A DNA stretch of 64,000 bases from a gamma proteobacterium HTCC5015. GTDB taxonomy: Bacteria > Pseudomonadota > Gammaproteobacteria > HTCC5015. The stretch's first letter is position 1. Each line of letters starts with the position of its first letter. Below, one piece after another: positions 45,888-54,981 of this stretch. Below the pieces are notes generated by a model. That model made no database searches, was not told the origin of the DNA, and saw only the letters and a list, made by a program, of their open reading frames with translations. The stretch lies in contig DS990605.1 in assembly GCA_000155715.1 (NCBI GenBank), forward strand, positions 1,284 through 65,283, written 5' to 3'. The position numbers and the translations under genes are program-made.

Positions 45888-47027
45888 TCACTCAAACATC
45901 AGTAAAATCGAATCCCAAGCGCTGGAGAAAAAGTCGCCCTCATCGACTTGCTCAAGCGCCACAGCGGGCGCCTCAGCCACCACTTCCTCACCCAGCTTGA
46001 CGCGTATCGTCCCCAGCTGAGTGCCCTTGGCAACCGGCGCTTCCAAGGGATTGGGCACGCCGTCCAAAGAGGGTTTGAGGTTCTTGTACTGACCGCGAGG
46101 GATGGTGACATAAAGATCGGAGGCGGGGCCAATGGGCAGATTTTCGATACTGCCCTTCCAGACGCGCGGGGCGTTCAAAGAGGCGCCCGCCGCGTACAGC
46201 TTGCGCGTTTCATAGTAGCGAAAGCCATAATTGAGCAGTGTCTGACTGTATTGCGAGCGAGCTCCCGAGCTCTCGGTCCCCATCACTACAGAGATCAAGC
46301 GCATGTCATCGCGGCGCGCTGACGCGGCTAAGCAATAGCCCGCAGCCTCAGTGTGCCCCGTTTTAATACCATCGACACTAGAGTCGCGCCACAGCAATGC
46401 GTTGCGATTGGGTTGCTTGATGCTGTTGTAAGTATAGTTTTTTTCAGCGTACACCCGATAGTGCTCGGGGTAGTCGCGAATTAAAGCGTGGGACAAAATC
46501 GCAATATCGCGAGCCGTCGTGTAGTGATCGGCGTGCGGCCAACCCGTGGAATTGACAAAATGGCTGCCCGTCATGCCCAGCGCCTTTGCCGCCGCATTCA
46601 TCTGTTCGGCAAAGGCCTCCTCCGTACCGCCGACATACTCGGCCAGTGCAACAGCGGCATCGTTACCCGACTGGATCACCAACCCTTTTAATAACGCCTC
46701 CAGTGGCACGCTTTTGCCCACCTCGATGAACATGCGCGACCCCTTCATGCGCCAAGCCTTTTCACTCACTGGTACCGAGTCCGACATGGAGATCAAGCCA
46801 CTGTCGATGGCTTGATACACCACATAAGAAGTCATAATTTTGGTGATACTTGCGGGCTCAATGCGCTCGTCGGCATTGTGCTCCGACAAGACTTTGCCCG
46901 TGGCAAAATCCATCAAAATCCAAGAGTTTGCATTCAACTGTGGTGGAGAGGGAATCGGCACAGCCACCGCTTGAAAACTAAAAAGAGAGGTCGCGAACAG
47001 AGCGATAGCCAGAAGAAAGTGTTTCAT
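45888..47027 (-). CDS. dacA: D-alanyl-D-alanine carboxypeptidase (PBP5 type)
   Basis: 379 aa from ATG 47025-47027. Signal peptide ends near residue 22. Penicillin-binding motifs: S60-I-T-K63, SGN in VIQSGNDAAVAL, and KTG in DGIKTGHTEAAGYC. A C-terminal PBP5 beta domain and an amphipathic terminal helix (SAWDSILLMFE) for membrane attachment are present. Removes terminal D-Ala from pentapeptides in the periplasm. Upstream rlpA by about 110 bases. Confidence 0.95.
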   Translation of the reverse strand: MKHFLLAIALFATSLFSFQAVAVPIPSPPQLNANSWILMDFATGKVLSEHNADERIEPASITKIMTSYVVYQAIDSGLISMSDSVPVSEKAWRMKGSRMFIEVGKSVPLEALLKGLVIQSGNDAAVALAEYVGGTEEAFAEQMNAAAKALGMTGSHFVNSTGWPHADHYTTARDIAILSHALIRDYPEHYRVYAEKNYTYNSIKQPNRNALLWRDSSVDGIKTGHTEAAGYCLAASARRDDMRLISVVMGTESSGARSQYSQTLLNYGFRYYETRKLYAAGASLNAPRVWKGSIENLPIGPASDLYVTIPRGQYKNLKPSLDGVPNPLEAPVAKGTQLGTIRVKLGEEVVAEAPAVALEQVDEGDFFSSAWDSILLMFE

Positions 47028-47138
47028 ATCAATATCAAATGAATTCAAGCGAGAGGAAAGTAGCGGGAATTGTAGGCAATCGCCCCTGCCCAAGCCAGCC
47101 CGATTACCTAACTTAACGGACAAAACTCGAGAAAGTCG

Positions 47139-47909
47139 CTATTCCGTCAGTACGCGATGGCCTCGATAGCCGAGTCGATTGAGGCGATTGCTCAATGTGT
47201 TCGCCGCTACGGGCGTGGAGACGGGCCCTAGGCGAACGCGGCTCACCGTACCGCCATTGACCACCACACTCTGAATTTGCACATCGGAAAAGCCGTCTGC
47301 CAATAACTTTGAGAGCAGGTTTTCCGCGTTACCGCGCTCGGAAAAAGAGCCCACTTGGACAAAAAAGCGATTGCTGTAGTCCTGAACCACACGACCGGCA
47401 CTAACCCGCTCGCTGGCCGTGCCCACCGTTTCAATTTCTACGGGCACCGTGCCGTGCTTAATCACGCCTAAACGCTGTGCCGCAGCCTTCGATAAATCAA
47501 TGATTCGTCCCTCGTGGAACGGCCCACGATCATTGACTCGCACCACGAGCGACTCGCCGGTATCTAAATTGGTCACTTTGACCTTTGCCGGTAGCGGCAG
47601 CGTTTTGTGAGCCGCTGTCATACCGTGCATATCGTAAACCTCGCCACTCGAAGTGCGTTTGCCGTGAAACCCTGGCCCATACCACGAGGCGATACCACGC
47701 TGTTTAAACCCACAAGCCGTCGGCCGCACGTAATAGCGCTTGCCCATCACCTCGTAGGAGGCGGGGTTGCCGTACTTGCTGCGCGGCCCCAAGGTGCACT
47801 CGGGGCCAGAGTAATTGCTGTATTCGGCAGGGCGTGTCGACGAATCGCCGCCACAAGCGGCTAGACCTAGCACCAGCAGGGCGGGAAGCGTCCATCGTAA
47901 TATCGTCAT
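47139..47909 (-). CDS. rlpA: RlpA family septal lipoprotein
   Basis: 256 aa. Lipobox LGLAACGG gives lipidation at Cys19. The double-psi beta-barrel domain (about residues 65-165) has GIASWYGPGFHGKRTSSGEVYD and the catalytic pair region VVRVNDRGPF; a SPOR domain (about 180-256) ends the protein. In Pseudomonas RlpA is a lytic transglycosylase acting on denuded glycan. It follows mltB by 3 bases. Confidence 0.95.
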   Translation of the reverse strand: MTILRWTLPALLVLGLAACGGDSSTRPAEYSNYSGPECTLGPRSKYGNPASYEVMGKRYYVRPTACGFKQRGIASWYGPGFHGKRTSSGEVYDMHGMTAAHKTLPLPAKVKVTNLDTGESLVVRVNDRGPFHEGRIIDLSKAAAQRLGVIKHGTVPVEIETVGTASERVSAGRVVQDYSNRFFVQVGSFSERGNAENLLSKLLADGFSDVQIQSVVVNGGTVSRVRLGPVSTPVAANTLSNRLNRLGYRGHRVLTE

Positions 47910-47912
47910 CGA

Positions 47913-48947
47913 CTAGCTCTCCTGACGCTGTGAGTAGCGCTCGGCAATCATGCCCGCCAACTGCCACGCCGCCAACGAATACATGCTGCTGTGGTTGTAT
48001 CGGCTGATGACATAAAAATTGTGATGCCCCAAATAGTAGAGATCCTCCTCACCGTCGAGGTAGTGCAATAAAACCACCTCCTCCGTATCGGCCAGTGATT
48101 CAGCCGCTTTAACTCCTTGGCCTCGATAATCCTGATAGGGCGTCTCTGGCTTCATGCCCGTGCGCCCACGACCCACCGCTTTAGCCTGAGAGTTTTGCGC
48201 CAATGTCGCTGGTGTCACCACCTGTCCCTCTGCGCGCCAGCCGTGGCGCTGAAAGTAATTCGCGACACTGCCGATTACATCTTCGACATTGTCGAACAAA
48301 TCAATACGGCCATCCTGGTCAAAATCCACGGCATAGGCGCGGTAGCTACTGGCAATAAACTGAGGCATGCCCATGGCGCCCGCATAAGACCCCACTACCT
48401 CGCGAGGCACAAAACCTTGCTCGCGACAAAGCAATAAAAAGGCCTTGAGCTCTTTTCTAAAAAATGCGCGGCGGCGCTCCTGACCATCGAAAGCCAAGGT
48501 CACCAAGGAATCAAACACGGGATGCTTCCCCTTGTAGCGACCAAAACGCGTTTCAACGCCAATAATCGCAGCGACCATCTCGGGAGGCACGCCGTACTCG
48601 GCTTCGGCGCGCGCCAGTATCTCGGCGTGCTCGCGCATAAACTCGGCCCCCGCCGCAATACGCGACTCCTGAATAAAGATGGGGCGATACTCATCCCAGC
48701 GCAGGGCGCGCTCGGCCGGTTTTTTGTAGGCGTCGATCACCGCCTGCTGGCGCTCGGCCGCCTTAAACAAACCCAGAAGTTCACCGCGTCCAAAATCGTG
48801 CTGGCGAATCAAATCCTCAGCAAAGGCCACCACCTCGGGACGCTCAGAGTAGCGCATATCGCTGACATCATCCGCCCATGCCACAGAGCTCACAGCCCAC
48901 AACACCCATCCCAACTTGAGGGTTCGATTCCAAAAATGCTTATTCAC
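47913..48947 (-). CDS. mltB: Lytic murein transglycosylase B
   Basis: 344 aa from a GTG at 48945-48947, preceded by GGGAG with good spacing; an ATG eight codons earlier is possible. The N-terminus then forms a signal peptide (WVLWAVSSVAWA|DD). Catalytic Glu is in IIGVETRFGRY, followed by the SYAGAMGMPQFIASSYRAYAVDFD family stretch. Cleaves glycan strands to anhydro-muropeptides, feeding the AnmK recycling route in this window. Confidence 0.93.
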   Translation of the reverse strand: MNKHFWNRTLKLGWVLWAVSSVAWADDVSDMRYSERPEVVAFAEDLIRQHDFGRGELLGLFKAAERQQAVIDAYKKPAERALRWDEYRPIFIQESRIAAGAEFMREHAEILARAEAEYGVPPEMVAAIIGVETRFGRYKGKHPVFDSLVTLAFDGQERRRAFFRKELKAFLLLCREQGFVPREVVGSYAGAMGMPQFIASSYRAYAVDFDQDGRIDLFDNVEDVIGSVANYFQRHGWRAEGQVVTPATLAQNSQAKAVGRGRTGMKPETPYQDYRGQGVKAAESLADTEEVVLLHYLDGEEDLYYLGHHNFYVISRYNHSSMYSLAAWQLAGMIAERYSQRQES

Positions 48948-49001
48948 ACTGTCTCCCAACATTTCCGACATATCGCCGTAGCGATGTGACCGCTGACATT
49001 G

Positions 49002-50123
49002 CTAACGGTTCATTAAACGCTTGTTCGCGTTGACCGACATGAGCATGCCAAAACCCGCCGCCAGCGTCACTACAGAGGTACCGCCGTAACTGACCATCGG
49101 CAACGGCACGCCGACCACGGGCAGCAAGCCCGACACCATGCCGATATTAACGAACAAATATACGAAAAAAGTTAAACTAATACTGCCCGCCAGCAAGCGG
49201 GCGTAGCTATCTTGTGCGCGACTGGCGATTCTCAAACAACGTGCCAGCACCAGCACATAGAGCAATAGCAATAACAAGCTACCCACCAAACCAAACTCCT
49301 CGCCAAATACGGAGAAGATGAAATCCGTCGACTGCTCGGGCAAAAAGTCGAGCTGAGACTGCGAACCGTTCATCCAGCCCTTGCCCATTACACCTCCCGA
49401 GCCAATCGCAATCTTGGATTGAATGATGTGGTAGCCCGATCCCAGCGGATCCGATTCGGGGTTCAAAAAAGTCAATACACGTTGCTTTTGGTAATCGTGC
49501 ATCACAAAAAACCACATGATGGGTGCAGCGATCAGCGCCAAGCCGCCACCCGCTAATAGCAAACGCACGGACAAACCCGCCAAAAATAGCGCAAAGAAGG
49601 CGGCACTCCCCACCAGCAGCGCCGTCCCCAAATCGGGCTGATCCATAATCAACAACATCGGCACCGTGATAATAACCAGCGAAACCAACACTTGCCGCAC
49701 CGTTGGCGGCAGAGCGCGATCGCCTAAATACCAAGCCACCATCATAGGAGCCGCCAGCTTGAGCACCTCAGAGGGCTGAAAACGCATAAACCCCAAATCC
49801 AGCCAGCGCTGGGCACCCTTGCCCGTCACACCAATCACAGCAACGGCGATTAGCATGCTCACGCCCACCGCGTAAATCCACGGCGACCAAAGTTTTAAGG
49901 CGTGTGGCGTAATCTGTGCGACAAACAACATAACGCCGATGGCCACACCGAAACGCACCAACTGGCGCAGCACCAAGTCGATATTGCCTCCGCCAGCGCT
50001 AAACAGCACCAAACAACTCAAGGTCATCAACAGCCCCAACAACAACAGCAGTAGGGGGTCGAGCTTGAGCCACTTCAGCAGACGAACGGGCAAACTCTCT
50101 CGGCGCGCTTCTACCAATCTCAC
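49002..50123 (-). CDS. rodA: Peptidoglycan glycosyltransferase RodA
   Basis: 373 aa SEDS polymerase with about ten membrane helices, acting with PBP2 in lateral wall elongation. Conserved segments: GKGAQRWLDLGFMRFQPSE, DQPDLGTALLVG, QSQLDFLPEQSTDFIFSVFGEE with the catalytic-loop Asp, and VGVPLPMVSYGGTS. GTG start overlaps the mrdA stop (GTGA). Confidence 0.96.
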   Translation of the reverse strand: MRLVEARRESLPVRLLKWLKLDPLLLLLLGLLMTLSCLVLFSAGGGNIDLVLRQLVRFGVAIGVMLFVAQITPHALKLWSPWIYAVGVSMLIAVAVIGVTGKGAQRWLDLGFMRFQPSEVLKLAAPMMVAWYLGDRALPPTVRQVLVSLVIITVPMLLIMDQPDLGTALLVGSAAFFALFLAGLSVRLLLAGGGLALIAAPIMWFFVMHDYQKQRVLTFLNPESDPLGSGYHIIQSKIAIGSGGVMGKGWMNGSQSQLDFLPEQSTDFIFSVFGEEFGLVGSLLLLLLYVLVLARCLRIASRAQDSYARLLAGSISLTFFVYLFVNIGMVSGLLPVVGVPLPMVSYGGTSVVTLAAGFGMLMSVNANKRLMNR

Positions 50124-51979
50124 GGCGCCTCTCCCAGCAGGTGATAATCCATGACCTGCTTTGCAATCGGCGCCGCCACAGAACTGCCGTGGCCACCGTT
50201 TTCCACAATAACCGCTACCACAATTTGCGGATCATCAACGGGCGCCCAGCTGACAAATAGCGCGTGATCTCGCAGACGCTTCTCCACCAACTCCTCGTCA
50301 TACTCTTCGTCTTGCGCCACGCTAAACACCTGCGCCGTTCCCGTTTTGCCCGCAAAGCGATATTCACTATTGACGCCAACATTCCAGTAGGCCGTGCCGC
50401 GCCGATGGTGTACCACATGCTCCATCGACTTTTTAATGTACTCCCAATGACGCTGTTGTTTCACCTCAACCTGGCCCATGGGCTCGGTACTGTGGTGCTC
50501 TACGCGCCCGTCTGCATGCTCTACACGCTGCAACAAATGGGGCTTGGGAACGGCCCCGTCCATGGCCAGAGCCGATGTCGCCACCGCCAGCTGTAGTGGC
50601 GTCGCCAGAAAATAACCTTGCCCAATCCCGGCAATCAGCGTCTCCCCTGGGTACCAGGGCCGATTGCGCGCCCGACGCTTCCACTCGGGTGAAGGCAGCA
50701 AGCCGCCCTCTTCTCCCAAGGTATCAATGCCCAATTCTCGGCCAAAACCAAAGGGCGCTAGATAGTCGTGCATCTTTTGAATGCCCATTCGGTGGGCGAG
50801 ATCGTAAAAAAAGATATCGCAGGACTGGGCAATCGACTGATCCAAATCGAGGCGGCCGTGGCCGTGTTTTTTCCAGCAGCGATAACGGTGATCTTCATTG
50901 GGCAATTGATAGTAGCCGATACAGCGGATTTTCTTGCCCTGCGTATTGACGCCCTCCTCCAAAGCCCCCAAGCCGTAAAAGGGTTTGACCGTCGACCCCG
51001 GTGGATACTGCCCTGTCAAAGCGCGATTAAACAGCGGTCGATAAAAACCGTCACGCAGAGCCGCATAATCTTTCACCGAAATACCATTGACAAACGAGTT
51101 CGGGTCGTAGGTCGGCATTGAAGCCATGGCCAAAATCTCGCCCGTGCGCGGATCCATTGCAACCAGCGCACCCGCCTCCTCACCAAATGCACGTTCTGCG
51201 ACGCGCTGCATGCCTAGATCCAAGCTGAGGTAAAGGTTGGCACCCGGCTCTGGCTTTTGCTGATCGAGCACGCGAAGCGCGCGCCCCTGCACATTCACTT
51301 CAACTTGCTCAAAGCCAACTTCACCGTGTAACAAGTCTTCGTAGTGGCGCTCAATGCCGGCCTTCCCCGTGTGCGTCGTGCCTTGATAAGCCCGCTTCTC
51401 CAAGCGCTCTAAATCCCGCTCGTCGACGCGCCCCACATAACCCACAGTGTGCACAGCGGTGCCGTGGTCGGGGTAAAAGCGATTGAGCCGCGCCTCAATG
51501 GAAACACCTGGATAGCGATGCAAATCCACAGCAATAGCGGCCAGCTGCTCGGGGGCGAGATTAAATTTCAGCGGCACCCCTTTATAGGAGCCGCGCCGCT
51601 GCCGATAGAGCCCTTGCTTAAAGCGCGTACGCTCTTGGTCGCTAATAGATACAACCGATTCAAGCTGAGCCAACAAGGCATCCATGTCCTCCACCAGCTC
51701 GGGGGTAATCTCTAACTGATAGCTGGGGCGGTTGTCCGCCAAAAGCTGGCCATTGCGATCAAAAATCAAACCCCGCGTGGGTGGAATAGGCCTCACGCGA
51801 ACGCGGTTGTCTTGGGACTGCTCTTGGTAGTTGTCGTACTGAAAAAACTGCAACCAAGCGAGCCGCCCAAACAGCGTGGCAGCCAACAATAGGCATACCA
51901 CACCCGCAAACAGAGCCCGCCCTTTAAACAGGCGTATCTCCATATCGGGGTTGCGCAATCGTGCTCGTCTTCTGGCCAT
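50120..51979 (-). CDS. mrdA: Penicillin-binding protein 2
   Basis: 619 aa class B transpeptidase from the ATG at 51977-51979. Membrane anchor at about residues 20-40, dimerisation/pedestal domain, then transpeptidase domain with PPGSTVKPFYGLG (catalytic Ser, Lys), SQSCDIFFYDLA (SxN-like SCD) and FAGKTGTAQV. Elongasome partner of RodA, translationally coupled to it. Confidence 0.97.
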   Translation of the reverse strand: MARRRARLRNPDMEIRLFKGRALFAGVVCLLLAATLFGRLAWLQFFQYDNYQEQSQDNRVRVRPIPPTRGLIFDRNGQLLADNRPSYQLEITPELVEDMDALLAQLESVVSISDQERTRFKQGLYRQRRGSYKGVPLKFNLAPEQLAAIAVDLHRYPGVSIEARLNRFYPDHGTAVHTVGYVGRVDERDLERLEKRAYQGTTHTGKAGIERHYEDLLHGEVGFEQVEVNVQGRALRVLDQQKPEPGANLYLSLDLGMQRVAERAFGEEAGALVAMDPRTGEILAMASMPTYDPNSFVNGISVKDYAALRDGFYRPLFNRALTGQYPPGSTVKPFYGLGALEEGVNTQGKKIRCIGYYQLPNEDHRYRCWKKHGHGRLDLDQSIAQSCDIFFYDLAHRMGIQKMHDYLAPFGFGRELGIDTLGEEGGLLPSPEWKRRARNRPWYPGETLIAGIGQGYFLATPLQLAVATSALAMDGAVPKPHLLQRVEHADGRVEHHSTEPMGQVEVKQQRHWEYIKKSMEHVVHHRRGTAYWNVGVNSEYRFAGKTGTAQVFSVAQDEEYDEELVEKRLRDHALFVSWAPVDDPQIVVAVIVENGGHGSSVAAPIAKQVMDYHLLGEAP

Positions 51980-52054
51980 AGTAATCAGTTGAGGTCTGCG
52001 CGCGAAACATACCACAGATACGAGCGCGCCACCGCCTACAAACCCCTCGGGCAC

Positions 52055-52082
52055 AAAAAACCCCGCCGCAGCGGGGTTTTAA
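52055..52082 (-). terminator. Rho-independent terminator of ppa
   Basis: CCCCGC and GCGGGG pair around CGCA at 52061-52076, extended by AAAA/TTTT. On the minus strand it lies about 20 bases past the ppa stop. It separates ppa from mrdA. Confidence 0.87.
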
Positions 52083-52099
52083 AAAGCCGAGCTGCTCGC

Positions 52100-52624
52100 T
52101 TATTGAGCGCGAGCGATACTGGCTTCGATTTCAGCCTTGGCTTCGGCGGCATCGCCCCAGCCATCCACTTTAACCCACTTACCGGGCTCATTGGCCTTGT
52201 AGTTCTCAAAGAAGTTCATAATTTGAGCACGCAACAGCTCGGGCAGGTCCGTCGCTTCTTCTACGTGATCGTAGAGAGGTGTCAATTTTTTCTTGGGAAC
52301 GGCGATAATTTTGGCATCGACGCCTGATTCATCACTCATTTTCAGAACGCCTACGGGGCGCGCTTCGATCACGCAACCGTGCTCCAGAGGATAGGGCGTC
52401 ACAACCAACACATCTACAGGATCGCCATCTTCAGAGAGCGTGTGCGGCACAAAGCCGTAGTTGGCGGGGTAAAACATGGCCGTGCCCATGAAGCGATCCA
52501 CCACCAAGGCGCCGCTGTCTTTTTCGATTTCGTACTTAACAGGGTCGGCGTTGGCGGGGATTTCGATGATCACATTGACCAATTCGGGGGACTTCTCACC
52601 GATTTCAATCTTGTCGATGTTCAT
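52100..52624 (-). CDS. ppa: Inorganic pyrophosphatase
   Basis: 174 aa family I soluble pyrophosphatase. Active-site motifs [36 protein letters not shown] and the signature [10 protein letters not shown] with metal-binding aspartates are intact. Removes PPi from biosynthesis in the cytoplasm. Divergent from adk. Confidence 0.97.
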   Translation of the reverse strand: MNIDKIEIGEKSPELVNVIIEIPANADPVKYEIEKDSGALVVDRFMGTAMFYPANYGFVPHTLSEDGDPVDVLVVTPYPLEHGCVIEARPVGVLKMSDESGVDAKIIAVPKKKLTPLYDHVEEATDLPELLRAQIMNFFENYKANEPGKWVKVDGWGDAAEAKAEIEASIARAQ

Positions 52625-52833
52625 AAGAATCTCTATATCCTTTTATAGGGTTTGGGGTCAGTTCGGCGCGGATTATACCGATTTGTTGGTGTATTTCTCA
52701 AACGACGCCCAGAATCTCCGTTCGCGCCTTGGCCAGATTAGACCTGTACGGTTCCCTCCGCGCGTGGCAAAATCGCCGCCTTTGTAAAGATTTGGAAACA
52801 CTTCCAATATTTTTTGACACCTACTGAGACAAG

Positions 52834-52894
52834 AATTTCCCCAAGCCACTGCGCCTAGCAAAGGCTCAATACTTTGAGTCGGCTTGGGAAAATT
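52834..52894 (+). promoter_or_regulatory. Inverted repeat in adk leader
   Basis: AATTTCCCCAAGCC (52834 onward) and GGCTTGGGAAAATT (52881-52894) pair with one mismatch, with a smaller GCTCAA/TTGAGT hairpin inside. It ends 25 bases before the adk start. It may be an mRNA leader structure; no known riboswitch class is recognised. The rest of the 295-base ppa–adk gap shows nothing else. Confidence 0.4.
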
Positions 52895-52919
52895 TTTGCA
52901 AGACACAAGGTTAAACACT

Positions 52920-53564
52920 ATGCGATTGATTCTTCTCGGCGCCCCCGGCGGCGGCAAAGGCACACAGGCCAAGCTTCTCGTCGAAAAATACGGCATTCCT
53001 CAGGTTTCTACTGGCGATCTCCTGCGCGCCGCAGTGGCTGCAGGCAGCGAACTGGGCCAACAAGCAAAAGCCGCTATGGACGCTGGCCAGCTGGTCTCGG
53101 ACGAACTGGTACTGGGCCTGATCCGCGAGCGCCTCAGTGAAGACGACGCCCAGAACGGCTTTATCCTCGACGGCTTCCCCCGCAATACGGCACAGGCCGA
53201 AGCCTTAGACGAATTACTCAAAGACATCGGCGCTCCCCTCGACCGCGTCGTACTGGTTGATGTCGATTTTGACGTGCTGGTAAAACGCGTCGTCGGTCGC
53301 TGGACCTGCAAAAGCTGTGGCGAAATTTTCAACACCTACTTCAAACCACCCAAAATCGAAGGACAGTGCGACAGCTGTGGCGGCGAACTCAATCACCGCG
53401 ACGACGACAACGAAGAGACCATCAAAAGTCGCCTCGGTGTCTACGAAGAGCAAACGGCACCACTGATCAACTACTACGGCGACAAAGGTCTGCTGAAAAC
53501 CATCGACGGCCTCGGTGATATCGACGATATCTTCCAGCGCCTCCTCGCTGCGCTCGACGGTTAG
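52920..53564 (+). CDS. adk: Adenylate kinase
   Basis: 214 aa from ATG 52920 (MRLILLGAPGGGKGTQAKLL). P-loop GAPGGGKGTQ, STGDLLR AMP site and DGFPRN motif present. The LID domain carries four cysteines (CKSCG...CDSCG), so it is the zinc-binding long form. Balances AMP, ADP and ATP. Confidence 0.97.
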   Translation: MRLILLGAPGGGKGTQAKLLVEKYGIPQVSTGDLLRAAVAAGSELGQQAKAAMDAGQLVSDELVLGLIRERLSEDDAQNGFILDGFPRNTAQAEALDELLKDIGAPLDRVVLVDVDFDVLVKRVVGRWTCKSCGEIFNTYFKPPKIEGQCDSCGGELNHRDDDNEETIKSRLGVYEEQTAPLINYYGDKGLLKTIDGLGDIDDIFQRLLAALDG

Positions 53565-53957
53565 GCCATCGTGACAGGTGGGTTAGCCGCTAGGCATAAC
53601 CCACCAATGCCTGTGGGTGCTCGTGCCGACAGCGCGAGCCGCAGGCAAAGCAATCTGCCCACCGAACACACCAGCAGATGATTTTGCCTGCTTTAAGGCT
53701 CCTACAGCACAACACCGTAGGAGCGTGCCCCGCACGCGAAAATCCATCGACAGCACACAAGCATTCGCCTGCATGGCAGGCTCCTACAGCACAACACCGT
53801 AGGAGCGTGCCCTGCGCGCGAAAAATCCATCGACGGCACACAAACATTCGCCTGCTTGGCAGGCTCCTACACCTGTCATTGCAATGGCGGACTTTCAGCT
53901 CCGTCACGCGAAAATATCCATCTTCCCTTAGATACGACCCTGTGGCATAACTAGCCC
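53565..53957. repeat. Repeat-rich gap with tandem 82/83-bp duplication
   Basis: No gene recognised. A GGTGGGTTA/TAACCCACC hairpin (53577-53605) is followed by a partial family-B fragment, then two tandem units, 53697-53778 and 53779-53861, both starting GGCTCCTACAGCACAACACC and carrying GTAGGAGCGTGCCC, and a third truncated start at 53862. The TAGGAGCG...GGCTCCTA palindromes resemble REP elements of pseudomonads. Confidence 0.75.
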
Positions 53958-54737
53958 ATGCCACGGACGCTCACACTGATTTTCTGCGCTTTATTCGCTA
54001 CGGCGACATGGTCTGATTGCCCTGCGCCCCGCGATGCTCACCGCCAAGTCGCTGCCATCGACACCGTTATTGATGGCGACACCGTCAGGCTGCGCGACCA
54101 GCGCCTCATTCGGCTGATCGGTATCGACACCCCGGAAGTCGATGGCCCCTATCGCCGCGCCGAACGCGGCGGCGATGAAGCCAGTCGCTGGCTCAAGCAA
54201 CAGTTGCCTCCAGGCCAAACCGTCACCTTGGTGCACTTTGGCAAGACACTCGAAAAAGACCGCTACGGCCGCTACCTCGCCCACCTCTATGCCGAGCAAG
54301 AAAACCTTCAAGCCGCTCTGCTCCAGCGCGGGCTCGCCACGGGATTCAACCTTGATCACGACGCCCTACGTCCCTGTTACGGCCGTCTAGAAGCTCAGGC
54401 GCGCCAACAAAAAACGGGACTGTGGCGCTACCCGCAACAGCAGCCGATTTCGGTTAAAGCCGCCATCGAAGCAGGCAAGGGGTTTCGCCTCGTTCAAGGC
54501 ACCGTGACTGGCTTAAAATCCTCTAGGCGCAATCAATGGCTCATGCTGGAAGGCGGCCTCGGACTCTACATAAGACACAGTGACAGTCAGCGGCTCGGCC
54601 CCCATTTCCCACCCCAAAGCGCACTTCGCAGAGGACAACAACTCGTCGCGCGGGGTTATTTGTTTTTTAGCCACAATCGCTGGATGTTGCGTATTCGACA
54701 CCCCAACGACTTGTGGTTAGGCGACAAGCGGCCATAG
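53958..54737 (+). CDS. Secreted thermonuclease-like (SNase) protein
   Basis: 259 aa. Signal peptide to about residue 19 (ATWS|DC). A staphylococcal-nuclease-like OB fold spans about 30-155: DTVIDGDTVRL, RLIGIDTPEVDGP with the Arg and Asp, a Glu in the following loop, and EKDRYGRYLAHLY with the second catalytic Arg. A further domain (about 165-255) may be another OB-type fold. Expected to act in the periplasm or outside on DNA/RNA. Isolated by repeats upstream. Confidence 0.82.
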   Translation: MPRTLTLIFCALFATATWSDCPAPRDAHRQVAAIDTVIDGDTVRLRDQRLIRLIGIDTPEVDGPYRRAERGGDEASRWLKQQLPPGQTVTLVHFGKTLEKDRYGRYLAHLYAEQENLQAALLQRGLATGFNLDHDALRPCYGRLEAQARQQKTGLWRYPQQQPISVKAAIEAGKGFRLVQGTVTGLKSSRRNQWLMLEGGLGLYIRHSDSQRLGPHFPPQSALRRGQQLVARGYLFFSHNRWMLRIRHPNDLWLGDKRP

Positions 54738-54826
54738 GCGCGCGTAAGATTTCTGAAAAAATACCGATTTATGCCTTTGCGCTAGTGCAACCACCCCCGA
54801 AATAAGCTAGATTACGCCCTTCGTCG

Positions 54827-54909
54827 CTGTGCAATATCGGCACAGGCGAAAAGGAAGCTAAACTTCTCTTTTCGCTAGCGCCACTGTCTCGGGCTCCCCG
54901 CCGCGAGAC
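54827..54909 (+). ncRNA. Candidate structured leader of malic enzyme gene
   Basis: Three consecutive hairpins: CTGTGC/GCACAG (54827-54845), a 12-bp stem GCGAAAAG-GAAG with CTTC-T-CTTTTCGC and one bulge (54846-54875), and GTCTCG/CGAGAC (54886-54909). They lie 73-155 bases before the malic enzyme start, in a 244-base gap. No known riboswitch consensus is recognised. Could be a cis-regulatory leader or a small RNA. Confidence 0.4.
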
Positions 54910-54981
54910 TCCCCAAAAGGGCCAGGCCTATGATGCTCGCACCGACTTTCTTTTAACGCAGACAAAAGCCCTGTACTGGCC

